Below, piece after piece: positions 8,870 through 17,231 of a stretch of 64,000 nt of DNA. A program made the position numbers and the translations under genes. Source of the stretch: Ensifer sp. WSM1721 (GTDB lineage: Bacteria; Pseudomonadota; Alphaproteobacteria; Rhizobiales; Rhizobiaceae). The notes under the pieces are model-generated. The model was not told where the DNA came from, did not search any database, and was given only the letters and a program-made list of their open reading frames with translations. Where the stretch lies: positions 620,001 through 684,000 of the forward strand of contig NZ_CP165783.1 of the NCBI RefSeq assembly GCF_000513895.2, read 5' to 3'. The stretch's first letter is position 1, and each line of letters begins with the position of its first letter.

Positions 8870-9057
8870 CCCGAATATCACCGGCACTATCTCGGTGGCG
8901 GACGGACGCTCGTAGCTAATTTCTCCTCCGCGCACCCGGCAGCGTCATCCGTAAAGATTGGATTCAATCTTTCTTGGTAATTTCCCGTTAGCAAGTCACG
9001 TCAGTGGGTCCTGACGGCGCCGAACCTCGCCGTCATTTGTTTCGCGTGCGGGTTCCT

Positions 9058-10092
9058 ATGCGTCGTCTATCGAGTGTTTCTGCAATCTTCCTCGCCTGTG
9101 TGGCTCTGTCTGCCTGTGGATTCGGGGGCAGTCGGGATCGCGCCCAGCGGCCGTCGCGAGAGACGACGAGTTCGGTCGTCCGGCCGGCAAGCCCCGTGCC
9201 TTCCACGAATATCGTCGCCGGCGATGTGCAATCCGCTCCGCCGCAGGAGGCGTTGGCCTGGGCAGGGCCTCCCCCGGAGCCGCAGGCCTTCATGCCGGCA
9301 GAACGAGCCGCAGGCATGCCCGTGCCGTCTGAGCGGCCGATCGCCATGCTTGCCCCCGACAATCCCGCGATCGAGAGGGCGCCGCAAGGCGGCCGCGCAC
9401 GCATTTACAGCCACCGCTTCCGCGACGCTAAGCCGATCAATTTCGGCAAAAGGTCCCCCCGCAAGCTCGCCGTCCACGGCGTCGACGTCTCGCGCTGGCA
9501 GGGTGACATTGATTGGGTGAAGCTCAGGACGCAGGGCGCCAACTTTGCCTATATCAAGGCGACCGATGGCGGCGATCATCTTGATCCCATGTTCAAGAAG
9601 AACTGGCGAAGGGCGCAGGCAGCCGGGCTGAAGCGGGGTGCCTACCACTTCTTCTACTGGTGCCGCACCGCCGGCGAGCAGGCCGACTGGTTCATCCGCA
9701 ACGTGCCGCGGGAAGCGGACGCGCTGCCGCCGGTCATCGACGTCGAATGGAACGGCGAATCGAGCTGCAAGAGGCGGCCGTCGCCTGAGCGGGTGCGGGA
9801 GAAGATGCAGGTCTTCATGGACAAACTGGAGCGGCATTACGGCCAACGCCCGATCATCTATACCGCCCCGGATTTCTACCGCGACAACCTGAAAGGGGCG
9901 TTCCCGAATCATCCCTTCTGGCTGCGCTCCGTGGCCGCCCACCCGTCAAAAGTCTACCCCGGCCGCAAATGGCTCTTCTGGCAATATTCCGGCTCCGGCC
10001 TCTCGCACGGCGTCGATGGCAGGGTCGACCTCAATGTCTTCAACGGCGGCGAGGAGGACTGGCACAACTGGGTTGCGGCACGTTCGAGCTGA
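9058..10092 (+). CDS. GH25 family lysozyme-like lipoprotein
   Basis: 344 residues. ATG 9058 gives a lipoprotein signal (MRRLSSVSAIFLACVALSAC, lipobox LSAC with Cys20). A low-complexity Pro/Ala linker runs to about residue 120. The GH25 domain starts at HGVDVSRWQGDIDW, with the catalytic acidic pair in PVIDVEWNG and the barrel strands NFAYIKATDGG and GAYHFFYWC. GH25 enzymes cut the N-acetylmuramyl-glucosamine bond of peptidoglycan. Outer-membrane or periplasmic anchoring suggests envelope remodelling rather than defence. Stands alone; neighbours are unrelated. Confidence 0.88.
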   Translation: MRRLSSVSAIFLACVALSACGFGGSRDRAQRPSRETTSSVVRPASPVPSTNIVAGDVQSAPPQEALAWAGPPPEPQAFMPAERAAGMPVPSERPIAMLAPDNPAIERAPQGGRARIYSHRFRDAKPINFGKRSPRKLAVHGVDVSRWQGDIDWVKLRTQGANFAYIKATDGGDHLDPMFKKNWRRAQAAGLKRGAYHFFYWCRTAGEQADWFIRNVPREADALPPVIDVEWNGESSCKRRPSPERVREKMQVFMDKLERHYGQRPIIYTAPDFYRDNLKGAFPNHPFWLRSVAAHPSKVYPGRKWLFWQYSGSGLSHGVDGRVDLNVFNGGEEDWHNWVAARSS

Positions 10093-10196
10093 GGACGACC
10101 GCACGCGGGGATCAACCGCAACGAGCGAGCTTCACATCGTCGTGAGCGTTGCATGTGGTTGATGACTTGGCCGGCCATTCGCCCTAGGTCGATGGC

Positions 10197-11201
10197 ATGA
10201 GGCTGATCGTCGCTCTCCTGTCCTTCTTCGCCGTCCTGCCGCTTGTCGGCGCGCAGGAGCGACCCAACGTGTCCCTCCTGCTGGAGAGCCTCGCCGGCAG
10301 GGACGACCTCAAATCGCTGAAAACCATCATCGTCGCACAGGACGGCAGGACGGTAGCCGAAGAGGGCTATCGCGGCCACACGCCGTCCGAATCAACCAAC
10401 ATCAAGTCGGCATCGAAATCGATCGTCTCCGCGCTCGTCGGAATTGCGATCGACAAGGGCCTGCTTGATGGCCCGGAGCAGAAGATCGCACCACTCCTGA
10501 AGGACGATCTGCCTTCGTCGGCCGATCCGCGCATCAATGAAATTACCGTCGGCAATCTGCTATCGATGCAGGCGGGGTTGGGGCGGATGTCAGGACCGAA
10601 CTACGGTCGCTGGGTTTCGAGCCGCAACTGGGTTCGTTTCGCCCTTGCGCAGCCTTTCGACGACGAGCCGGGCGGGCGGATGCTTTATTCGACGGCCTCC
10701 ACGCACCTGCTTTCGGCGATCCTGACGAAAATCAGCGGCAAGTCGACCCTGGCGCTTGCGCGCGAGTGGCTCGGCCCGGTCGAGGGGTTCAGGATCGGTG
10801 CTTGGGACCGCGATCCGCAAGGCATCTATCTCGGCGGCAATCAGATGGCGATGAGTGCGCGGTCGCTGCTCGCCTTCGGCGAGCTCTATCGGAACCGCGG
10901 CCGGACTGAGGATGGGCAGCAGATCGTCCCGACCGACTGGGTCGATCTTTCCTGGCAGCCACGCACGGCCTCCCGCTTCACCGGCGATGGCTATGGTTAT
11001 GGCTGGTTCATGCGTCGCATCGGCGGCGATGATGTCTATTACGCCTGGGGCTATGGCGGCCAGATGCTCTACATCGTGCCGTCGCTGAGGCTGACCGTCG
11101 TGATGACTTCAGACGAAAGCGGGCCCTCGGCACGCAATGGCTATCGCGATGCCCTGCATGGCGTCCTGGCCGAGATCATGGCGGCTATGAAAGCCGGCTA
11201 G
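10197..11201 (+). CDS. serine hydrolase of the beta-lactamase / PBP4* family
   Basis: 334 residues with a short N-terminal signal peptide ending near LVGAQE. The acyl-serine motif is S-A-S-K in NIKSASKSIVSALVGIAID; the second motif is Y-S-T in MLYSTASTHLLSAIL; and a glycine-rich GYGYGWFMRR plus YYAWGYGGQM stands where the third motif is usual. This family covers esterases, D-amino-peptidases and class C-like enzymes, and the sequence does not define the substrate. No operon partner. A large palindrome and a RIME-like repeat follow its stop. Confidence 0.82.
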   Translation: MRLIVALLSFFAVLPLVGAQERPNVSLLLESLAGRDDLKSLKTIIVAQDGRTVAEEGYRGHTPSESTNIKSASKSIVSALVGIAIDKGLLDGPEQKIAPLLKDDLPSSADPRINEITVGNLLSMQAGLGRMSGPNYGRWVSSRNWVRFALAQPFDDEPGGRMLYSTASTHLLSAILTKISGKSTLALAREWLGPVEGFRIGAWDRDPQGIYLGGNQMAMSARSLLAFGELYRNRGRTEDGQQIVPTDWVDLSWQPRTASRFTGDGYGYGWFMRRIGGDDVYYAWGYGGQMLYIVPSLRLTVVMTSDESGPSARNGYRDALHGVLAEIMAAMKAG

Positions 11202-11243
11202 CGCAACGCCCGCCGGTTTGCGCGATACTTTAAGAACGCACGC

Positions 11244-11282
11244 CAGAGACGCGCAAAATCTCAAAGATTTCGCGCGTCTCTG
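11244..11282. terminator. large inverted repeat downstream of the serine hydrolase
   Basis: CAGAGACGCGCAAAATCT and AGATTTCGCGCGTCTCTG pair with one mismatch around a CAA loop. It lies 42 bp after the hydrolase stop and directly before the RIME-like element. It may end transcription from the left or belong to the repeat family; there is no T-run. Confidence 0.4.
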
Positions 11283-11283
11283 A

Positions 11284-11387
11284 CCTACGACGCCGTGCGT
11301 CTTTTCAGACGCACAGAGGACGCTGTAGCACTTCGAATAGCTGCATGTTTTTGTCCTTAAATCGGGTGCGATTTAAAAAACATGCAG
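11284..11387 (+). repeat. RIME-like intergenic mosaic element, copy 1
   Basis: About 104 bp made of two palindromes: GTGCGTC/GACGCAC around TTTTCA, and CTGCATGTTTTT...AAACATGCAG. A second copy lies in inverted orientation at 17232-17335 with the same order of parts. Size and two-palindrome design match the RIME1 family described for rhizobia. Assignment to RIME1 is from memory of that family, not a database match. Confidence 0.65.
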
Positions 11388-11409
11388 TGGCTTGCGAGCC
11401 AAGCCGCCC

Positions 11410-12069
11410 TCAGGCCGTCGGCTGCTTGGTCTTCCTGAGATAGGGAAGAACGGTGTCGAACGAGCCGAAGCGTTGGATTGCGTCCTCGTTGGACACGGCA
11501 GCCGTGATTATGACATCCTCGCCCTGCTGCCAATTGGCCGGTGTCGCCACCTGATGCTTGGCGGTGAGCTGGATCGAGTCGATCGCCCGCAGGATTTCGT
11601 TGAAGTTACGGCCCGTCGTCATCGGATAGGTGAGGATCAGCTTGATCTTCTTGTCGGGACCGATGACGTAGACGGAACGCACGGTAGCGTTATCGGCGGG
11701 TGTACGGCCCTCGGAGGTGTCGCCGGCGCCGGCCGGCAGCATGTCGTAAAGCTTGGCCACCTTCAGATCGCGGTCGCCGATCAGCGGATATTCGACGTCA
11801 AAGCCCGTTGCAGTCTTGATGTCGTTCTTCCATTTGGCGTGGCTTTCGACCGGATCGACGGAGATGCCGATGATCTTGACGCCGCGCTTGCGGAACTCGC
11901 CTTCGATCCCGGCCATGGCGCCGAGCTCGGTGGTGCAGACAGGCGTGAAATTCTTCGGGTGGGAAAAGAGTACAGCCCAGCCATCGCCGATCCACTCATG
12001 GAAATTGATCGTGCCCTGCGTCGTCTCGGCGGTGAAATCGGGTGCTGTGTCGTTTATGCGGAGGCCCAT
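11410..12069 (-). CDS. 1-Cys peroxiredoxin (AhpC/TSA, Prx6-type)
   Basis: 219 residues from ATG 12069, preceded by AAGGAG. The peroxidatic cysteine is in HPKNFTPVCTTELG, the Prx6 form of the PxxxTxxC motif; the conserved Arg lies in PADNATVRSVYVIGPDKKIK. The C-terminal dimer segment (WQQGEDVIITAAVSNEDA) is typical of 1-Cys members. Such enzymes reduce hydrogen peroxide and organic peroxides, including phospholipid peroxides. It is divergent from the thiD leader and single. The N-terminal extension in the same frame is rejected because the ribosome site sits just before Met at 12069. Confidence 0.92.
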   Translation of the reverse strand: MGLRINDTAPDFTAETTQGTINFHEWIGDGWAVLFSHPKNFTPVCTTELGAMAGIEGEFRKRGVKIIGISVDPVESHAKWKNDIKTATGFDVEYPLIGDRDLKVAKLYDMLPAGAGDTSEGRTPADNATVRSVYVIGPDKKIKLILTYPMTTGRNFNEILRAIDSIQLTAKHQVATPANWQQGEDVIITAAVSNEDAIQRFGSFDTVLPYLRKTKQPTA

Positions 12070-12305
12070 GGCTTGCTCCTTTCTGGTCGCAAAAATTCGG
12101 CTAAGGATAGCGCAATCGTGGCAGTTTTCGAGGAGGAAACGCGCGATCGTAAACGATAAGGGAAATGGCTGCATTGCGGTCTATCGAATTCCGGGAAATA
12201 TATCCTCAAGAAAGGCGCGACTGCAATCTCCGAGCGAGTCGGAGCCCGAGGACCGACGGGTTCCGCACGTTGACATCGCGGCGACGCCGACCATACATTC
12301 TTGCA

Positions 12306-12391
12306 TTCCGAGGGGTGCACCGGGCGGTGCTGAGACGGCGGTGAGCCGGACCCTTGAACCTGATCCGGGTCATGCCGGCGTAGGAACGGAA
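12306..12391 (+). promoter_or_regulatory. TPP riboswitch (THI element) controlling thiD
   Basis: Closing stem P1 is TTCCG (12306-12310) with CGGAA (12387-12391). The pyrimidine-sensor arm carries GGGGTGC and GCTGAGA; the pyrophosphate arm carries ACCCTTGAACCTGATC and GGTCATGCCGGCGTAGGAA (in part). All are near-consensus THI-box positions. It lies 79 bp upstream of thiD on the same strand. In this family TPP binding lowers expression of thiamine genes. Confidence 0.95.
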
Positions 12392-12436
12392 GGAGGCCGT
12401 GTCCGGCCAAACTAGCCACTTCTTCGCTTCTGCCTG

Positions 12437-12465
12437 GATCTCCGTGATGTGCCGTCAAGGAGGTC
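12437..12465 (+). promoter_or_regulatory. candidate Shine-Dalgarno-sequestering hairpin of the thiD leader
   Basis: GATCTCC (12437-12443) can pair with GGAGGTC (12459-12465), the strong ribosome site of thiD, leaving a 15-base loop. No T-run lies between the riboswitch and the gene, so control of translation start is more likely than termination. Pairing was found by eye. Confidence 0.45.
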
Positions 12466-12469
12466 GATT

Positions 12470-13303
12470 ATGACGTCTGTTCCCCCTTTCCCAAGCGTAA
12501 GCAAGACGCCGATCGCTCTCACCATCGCCGGATCGGACTCTGGCGGTGGAGCAGGCATCCAGGCGGACCTCAAGACCTTCTCGGCGCTCGGCGTCTACGG
12601 CGCCAGCGTCATCACCGCGATCACCGCCCAGAACACGAAAGGCGTCAGCGCGGTCGAAGATGTTTCACCAAACGTCGTCGCGGCGCAGATCGATGCGGTA
12701 CTTTCCGATCTCGACGTGGGCGCCGTTAAGATAGGCATGGTCTCGCGCCAGGAGACGATCACTACCATCGCCAACGGATTACGGCGCTTCGACAAGCGAG
12801 CTGTCGTCGATCCCGTCATGGTCGCGACCTCGGGCGACCCCCTGCTTCGGCCGGATGCGGTTGCCGCGCTGATGGAGGAACTGTTGCCGCTGGCCCTCGT
12901 CGCCACGCCCAACCTGCCCGAAGCGGCGCTGATCACGGGGCGCTCCGTTGCCGAGGATGAAACGGAGATGGCTCGGCAGGCGGAAGCTATCATTAGGGCT
13001 GGCGCGCATGCTGTGCTTATCAAGGGCGGGCACCGGAAGAACGGCGAGGCCACCGATCTATTCTTCGACGGGGGGGCCGTTGTCCGCCTTCCTGCACCTC
13101 GGATCAACACTCGCAACGACCACGGCACCGGTTGCACGCTTTCCGCCGCGATCGCGGCCGGACTCGCGCTGGGGCGGCCCTTGGGCGAAGCGGTCACCAT
13201 CGCCAAAGCCTATTTGCACGCCGCGCTCTCCGCGGGCGGCGGGTTGAAGGTTGGGGAGGGACGGGGACCCGTACACCATTTTCACGGTTGGTGGGGCGAG
13301 TGA
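12470..13303 (+). CDS. thiD: hydroxymethylpyrimidine/phosphomethylpyrimidine kinase
   Basis: 277 residues from ATG 12470, preceded by AAGGAGGTCGATT; this rules out the Met seven codons earlier. The N-terminal HMP-kinase motif is [21 protein letters not shown]; the anion-hole and catalytic segment is [18 protein letters not shown]; and [11 protein letters not shown] is also diagnostic. ThiD phosphorylates hydroxymethylpyrimidine twice to give HMP-PP for thiamine synthesis. It is a single gene under a TPP riboswitch, suggesting salvage of pyrimidine precursor. Confidence 0.95.
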   Translation: MTSVPPFPSVSKTPIALTIAGSDSGGGAGIQADLKTFSALGVYGASVITAITAQNTKGVSAVEDVSPNVVAAQIDAVLSDLDVGAVKIGMVSRQETITTIANGLRRFDKRAVVDPVMVATSGDPLLRPDAVAALMEELLPLALVATPNLPEAALITGRSVAEDETEMARQAEAIIRAGAHAVLIKGGHRKNGEATDLFFDGGAVVRLPAPRINTRNDHGTGCTLSAAIAAGLALGRPLGEAVTIAKAYLHAALSAGGGLKVGEGRGPVHHFHGWWGE

Positions 13304-13306
13304 TGC

Positions 13307-13334
13307 ACTGATCGGCATGCATGACAGGCACCCT
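13307..13334 (+). repeat. 28-bp direct repeat, left copy
   Basis: Starts four bases after the thiD stop. The core GATCGGCATGCATG followed by A-CAGGCACCCT recurs at 16728-16755 with one mismatch in 28 bases. The two copies frame the 3.4-kb block holding the fusion enzyme, GntR regulator, OsmC gene and transposase remnant. Confidence 0.7.
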
Positions 13335-13428
13335 CGACTGGATCCACGACGAGCAGCTTCGCAAGACCACGACCGCCGAACTGAACAAGGGCAAAAGCCG
13401 CAACAGCCTTGTGCCTGCCGGCAGGACT

Positions 13429-15000
13429 TTATGAAAATCTGCTACTCATCCTACCAAAATAGAATAATTCTTTCCCTGGCTCCGGTGCTGAATCTGGAAA
13501 TATGATGTATCCGGCGTCCGGTGCATTAATCTCTTCACCGGACGCTCTGTGGGCTATGATGTCGCCTGCGCCGACCTGATCGCCGGTTTTCCATGCCTTA
13601 GCCAAGCGATCATCAGGATCCTCGGCAAATATCACATCTACAAGCTCGATCGCCCACTTGACGGTCCGTTCCGGAAAAGGCGCATCGATGAGTTTCAAGG
13701 CGGCAAGGGCCCGGCGTATGGCGTTCGCTGCGATGACGGGCGCTTGTGAATCCAAGTGCGAACCACATTCGAGAGTGACGCCATAGCCACCGGCAAACCG
13801 CATGTATTCTGTCGTCCCCACACCGGACGACAGCGAGAGTGTCAACCCGCCATGGCTCCACTCTGCACGGCCAGTTCCTGCCATCAAGGCGTTCACATTG
13901 GTGGAAAGCCAACCGTGGAGGATCAGATCTGGTCCTAATACGGAAGCAAATGCTTCCTCTTCAGCAGCGCGCGCGAATGGTTCGATCAGGCTATCGTGGT
14001 CTCGCGGCCCGACAAACACGAAAGGAGATCCCTGAGATCGAAACGAGTGCAGGTCCAAAAGGACGTCGTGCTCCCGCATCATTGCGCAAATCTGGTTCGC
14101 GACGTAGTCTTCATACTGCTTCGGTACGGTTACTTCGCGCAGGTCTCGGTTGAAATTGCGATCCCCTTCGCGCTCGCCTTTCAAGAACGCTTTCAGGTTC
14201 ACGACGGGAACAAAGGTTACCAACCCGCGCTCAATCTTCAGCTTACGTCCTGTGCATTCGGCGATAATTGCCCGGATTGCCTGGGGGCCGCATATTTCAT
14301 TGCCATGCACCGCACCCAAAACGAGAAGGCGCGGTCCCGGCCGCAGGCCTCTGAATTGGTATATCTCGATCGGGCCCGGCTGAGACGGCTGCTTATCCGT
14401 TGGTTCGTCGAAATCGATGTCGATGATCATGCCCGGCACGAGCCGGGAAACAAGGCGTTGCAGATCGCTTTCCCGGACCGCGACGCATCCCGCAGTTCCC
14501 GACATGTCGGCTTTGGCAGCGTGAATGAAAAGCGCGCTTCCCCGATACGGCTCCACGCTGGCGTCATTGTAACCAATCGGCACGACGATATCGAACGGGA
14601 GCTCCGACCGTATCCTGTTGATGCGCTCTGCGTCCGGAGCGCCCCCGGGAGTAATCGTGAGGCGATTGTAAGTCGGGCTCTCGGCGTCCTCTTCCCAAAC
14701 CATTTCGTCAGTCATAGGAACGAGCGGGAACGACAATCCGGAGGACGGAGGCGTCCACCGGCTGGAATTGAATAAACCGTACCGAAGCGGAAATACGCCG
14801 ATGGGAGTGCAGCCATCGCCCTCCCGCTTCAGTGAGGCCACGATCAATCCACCGCGCCCGACAACACAAGGGACCGTCCATTCGCCGATAGACAGTGTTC
14901 CATGGTGCAATTTCGTCGAGTTGCGCGGAACACGAACCTTCACCGTTGGAAGATGACGTTCATGAGGAACGACTGAGGCCACAGGAAGAAACTCCACCAT
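13429..15000 (-). CDS. fusion of a YkuD-type L,D-transpeptidase domain and a succinylglutamate desuccinylase/aspartoacylase (M14) domain
   Basis: 523 residues from ATG 15000, preceded by AAAGGAGCCCGGC. Residues ~25-190 are YkuD-like: GTPIGVFPLRYGLF-type strand (here DGCTPIGVFPLRYG), LFIHAAKADMSG with the conserved His, and TAGCVAVRESDL with the catalytic Cys. Residues ~215-520 are an AstE/AspA zinc carboxypeptidase: GAVHGNEICGPQAI supplies His and Glu of the zinc site, LLDLHSF the second His, and VTLECGSHLD the catalytic Glu. No signal peptide is seen, so it may be cytoplasmic. Neighbours are a FadR-type regulator (80 bp upstream, same strand) and a divergent OsmC gene. I do not know a pathway for this combination; substrates could be N-acyl amino acids or small peptides. 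Confidence 0.8.
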   Translation of the reverse strand: MVEFLPVASVVPHERHLPTVKVRVPRNSTKLHHGTLSIGEWTVPCVVGRGGLIVASLKREGDGCTPIGVFPLRYGLFNSSRWTPPSSGLSFPLVPMTDEMVWEEDAESPTYNRLTITPGGAPDAERINRIRSELPFDIVVPIGYNDASVEPYRGSALFIHAAKADMSGTAGCVAVRESDLQRLVSRLVPGMIIDIDFDEPTDKQPSQPGPIEIYQFRGLRPGPRLLVLGAVHGNEICGPQAIRAIIAECTGRKLKIERGLVTFVPVVNLKAFLKGEREGDRNFNRDLREVTVPKQYEDYVANQICAMMREHDVLLDLHSFRSQGSPFVFVGPRDHDSLIEPFARAAEEEAFASVLGPDLILHGWLSTNVNALMAGTGRAEWSHGGLTLSLSSGVGTTEYMRFAGGYGVTLECGSHLDSQAPVIAANAIRRALAALKLIDAPFPERTVKWAIELVDVIFAEDPDDRLAKAWKTGDQVGAGDIIAHRASGEEINAPDAGYIIFPDSAPEPGKELFYFGRMSSRFS

Positions 15001-15081
15001 GCCGGGCTCCTTTGAGTGCTCATGAATTATCGCCGTAACCTGGGTCGGCCCGGCCGGCAAAGGCCACGCTCGTGTGGACGC

Positions 15082-15693
15082 TCACCCGGTTTGCGCTTCA
15101 AGCAAACACTTCCTTGCCCGTTCGATGTGGTCCTTTAGCAAATTCACGGCATCATCAGCCCGTTTTTCAATGTATGCGCAGGTAATCTTCTCGTGGTCGT
15201 CAAGCCAGGATGGCGTTTCATCGATCAGCTTGTCGTACTGCACCGAATACATGATGCAATTTCTGCGCAATTCCTCGACCATCGCAACCTGTCGGTGACG
15301 ACCCGCGGGCGCGTATAGCGTCGAATGGAAGAGCCAGTCACCTTCGATCCATCCCGATCTGCCAGCTTCAAGAGCTGATTTTTGAAGAGCGTACCTGACC
15401 TCGGCATAATGCGCCTCGGTGACCGACGCCATCGCATGCCGCAGCAGGTCGCCTTCCAAGAGAATTCTTAAATCGAAGACGTGCGAGAGCTCGTCCCGAT
15501 CGAGTTCGATCACCTGCGCCCCTTTGCCTGGCACGAGGGCGACCAATCTTTCCGAGGCAAGTTGCTGCAACGCGTCTCGCACCGGGATGCGGCTCACCCC
15601 AAATCGTGCAGCCAGGTCGGTTTGAGATAGCCAGGTCCCGGGCGGAAGTACGCCTTTGAGGATTTCCGATTTCAATTGTTCAGCAACCGACAT
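15082..15693 (-). CDS. GntR-family regulator, FadR/FCD subfamily
   Basis: 203 residues from ATG 15693; the longer in-frame extension runs antisense through the OsmC gene and is rejected. Residues ~1-65 are the winged helix (LKSEILKGVLPPGTWLSQTDLAARFGVSRIPVRDALQQL, shown here in parts). Residues ~75-195 form the all-helical FCD domain with metal-ligand type residues in FDLRILLEGDLLRHAM, DWLFHSTLY and DDHEKI. FCD regulators usually sense organic acids. It lies 80 bp upstream of the fusion gene on the same strand and divergent from OsmC, with a perfect palindrome between. Confidence 0.88.
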   Translation of the reverse strand: MSVAEQLKSEILKGVLPPGTWLSQTDLAARFGVSRIPVRDALQQLASERLVALVPGKGAQVIELDRDELSHVFDLRILLEGDLLRHAMASVTEAHYAEVRYALQKSALEAGRSGWIEGDWLFHSTLYAPAGRHRQVAMVEELRRNCIMYSVQYDKLIDETPSWLDDHEKITCAYIEKRADDAVNLLKDHIERARKCLLEAQTG

Positions 15694-15714
15694 CTTGCTT
15701 GCTCGTTCGTTTGC

Positions 15715-15728
15715 GTATACGCGTATAC
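15715..15728. promoter_or_regulatory. perfect palindromic operator in the GntR-OsmC gap
   Basis: GTATACGCGTATAC is a perfect 14-bp palindrome 22 bp upstream of the GntR start and 56 bp upstream of the OsmC start. FadR-type GntR operators are commonly built on a GTnnnAC or GTATAC core, so this is the likely binding site for the regulator at 15082. Confidence 0.6.
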
Positions 15729-15783
15729 ATACCAGAAATCGCGACGCGCACAAGGAGAGCGATATGCGTAAAGGGGGCCCGTC

Positions 15784-16233
15784 ATGGAAATGACCGTCGA
15801 GGTGCACTGGGAGCGAGAAGGGGCAGTCTTCACCGACAAGCGTTACAGCCGGGCGCACATCTGGCGCTTCGACGGCGGTCAGGTCGTGCCGGCGTCGGCT
15901 TCGCCACATATCGTTCCGCTTCCATATTCCGTCGAAGCCAACGTCGATCCAGAAGAGGCCTACATTGCGGCGATTTCCAGCTGCCATATGTTGACTTTTC
16001 TCTCGCTGGCAGCGCCCAAGCGGATCGTCGTCGAGAGCTATACCGACAAGGCGACCGGCGTGATGGAGAAGATCGACGGAAAATTGGTCGTCAGCCGCGT
16101 TGAGCTCAAACCGACCATCGTCTACGCCGGGGAGCAGCCAACCGCCGCACTGGAAGCGGAACTGCACCACCTGGCGCATGAACAGTGCTTCATCGCCAAT
16201 TCCGTCAAGACGGAAATCCAGGTGGTCACTTGA
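15784..16233 (+). CDS. OsmC-family protein
   Basis: 149 residues. The two redox cysteines are in AAISSCHMLTFLSLAA (first) and HEQCFIANSVKTEI (second), the standard OsmC/Ohr arrangement; the acidic residue is in VDPEEAYIAA. OsmC proteins reduce organic hydroperoxides or act on acylated or thiolated small molecules. The start has AAAGGGGG upstream. Divergent from the FadR-type regulator with a shared palindrome, so probably in the same regulon as the fusion enzyme. The pairing suggests either peroxide defence or a thiol/ester step in the same pathway. Confidence 0.85.
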   Translation: MEMTVEVHWEREGAVFTDKRYSRAHIWRFDGGQVVPASASPHIVPLPYSVEANVDPEEAYIAAISSCHMLTFLSLAAPKRIVVESYTDKATGVMEKIDGKLVVSRVELKPTIVYAGEQPTAALEAELHHLAHEQCFIANSVKTEIQVVT

Positions 16234-16384
16234 GAAATCTATCTCCGCCGCGATTGATCGGCAGATACCTGGGACCGAAGACAGGGTGGCCGTCGGACCC
16301 TATTCCATTGCCAATCTAGCCTTCAGCGCCTGTCTCAAGCTGGCGCTGAGGGCTGGACAAAACGACGAGGCACGGGGTCGTCGA

Positions 16385-16596
16385 TCACTTGAACCGTTCC
16401 CTGTCAAGCCCTTGCGCGATTACGTTGACATAACGAGCAGCGCCGCCCGAGCGTAGCATACCCATGATCCCCGAGATCACCCGCCAGTCATCGACACGCC
16501 GGCTCCCCGCCGGCCTTGCGGCAAATGCGGCTGGATTGCCTCCCATTCCGCATCCGACAGCCAATGCACCTCGCGAAACGATCCGGCCTTTTCCAT
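16385..16596 (-). pseudogene. IS5-family transposase N-terminal remnant, frameshifted
   Basis: On the minus strand one frame reads WLSDAEWEAIQPHLPQGRRGA, the opening of IS5-type transposases. After a one-base shift a second frame reads RRVDDWRVISGIMGMLRSGG, the expected next block. The sequence then loses similarity and stops at 16385. No DDE residues and no terminal inverted repeats are seen, so this is a dead fragment. It marks past transposition beside the fusion-enzyme block. Boundaries are approximate. Confidence 0.65.
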
Positions 16597-16727
16597 CATC
16601 GCGATACTAGGCTTCTTCCTGCGCGAAGGTGGCCCATCCACTGAGATATTATGCGGGGTTGGCGACGAAGATTCACGATCCATTCGGTCTTAGCGTGTCT
16701 GGAGGAACAAATCTTGCTCCGACCCCA

Positions 16728-16755
16728 ACTGATCGGCATGCATGGCAGGCACCCT
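16728..16755 (+). repeat. 28-bp direct repeat, right copy
   Basis: Differs from the copy at 13307 by one base (ATGG for ATGA after GATCGGCATGC). Both copies lie in the same orientation. It is 130 bp beyond the transposase remnant. Confidence 0.7.
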
Positions 16756-16852
16756 TTCCGACGGCTCGCGGAGGCGATGCCTCGCTGTCGCCACTGTTGA
16801 CCCGCAGCATGACGCCGTTGATGGTTAACGAACGGCAGTCGGTTGCAGCGAT

Positions 16853-17116
16853 ATGCACTTCTTTACCCGCAGACTTGAGGCCTTCAATCGCGACGACCTG
16901 CCGGATTGGCGGCAGTCGCCAAACGCTTTGCGGCGAGTCCTTCTGATCGTCCCGAGCCTTGCCGAGTATTTTCTCTTCTATATGCTGGCACTCGTAGCGC
17001 TTGCGGCGCTCGTAGTGCTGATGGTCGCCGGTTGGATTATCGGCGTTGATCGTCGCTCGACATGGGCGCGCGCCGAATCCCTGGCGTTGCATGAGCGGGC
17101 GCGGATACGCCGGTGA
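16853..17116 (+). CDS. possible small single-pass membrane protein
   Basis: 87 codons with an amphipathic N-terminus (LEAFNRDDLPDWRQSPNALRR) followed by a long hydrophobic stretch (SLAEYFLFYMLALVALAALV and on to WIIG), then a charged tail. The composition looks protein-like, but there is no convincing ribosome site before the ATG and no family I recognise. It lies in the repeat-rich gap between the OsmC and CapA genes. An overlapping minus-strand frame is equally open. Low confidence. Confidence 0.3.
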   Translation: MHFFTRRLEAFNRDDLPDWRQSPNALRRVLLIVPSLAEYFLFYMLALVALAALVVLMVAGWIIGVDRRSTWARAESLALHERARIRR

Positions 17117-17231
17117 GCCTTGTTGCGGATCGGTGCTCCGCGCGAGATTGAGCGGCGATACGCTACATGAGCTAACGCCCGCGTGATTGCGATTGCTCGC
17201 GGAACAGGCCTCTGGCGACCTGGCAAGGCTA

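Noticed and set aside
16441..16683. Intact insertion sequence
   Set aside because: Only a frameshifted N-terminal piece of the transposase is present, with no terminal inverted repeats or DDE residues.
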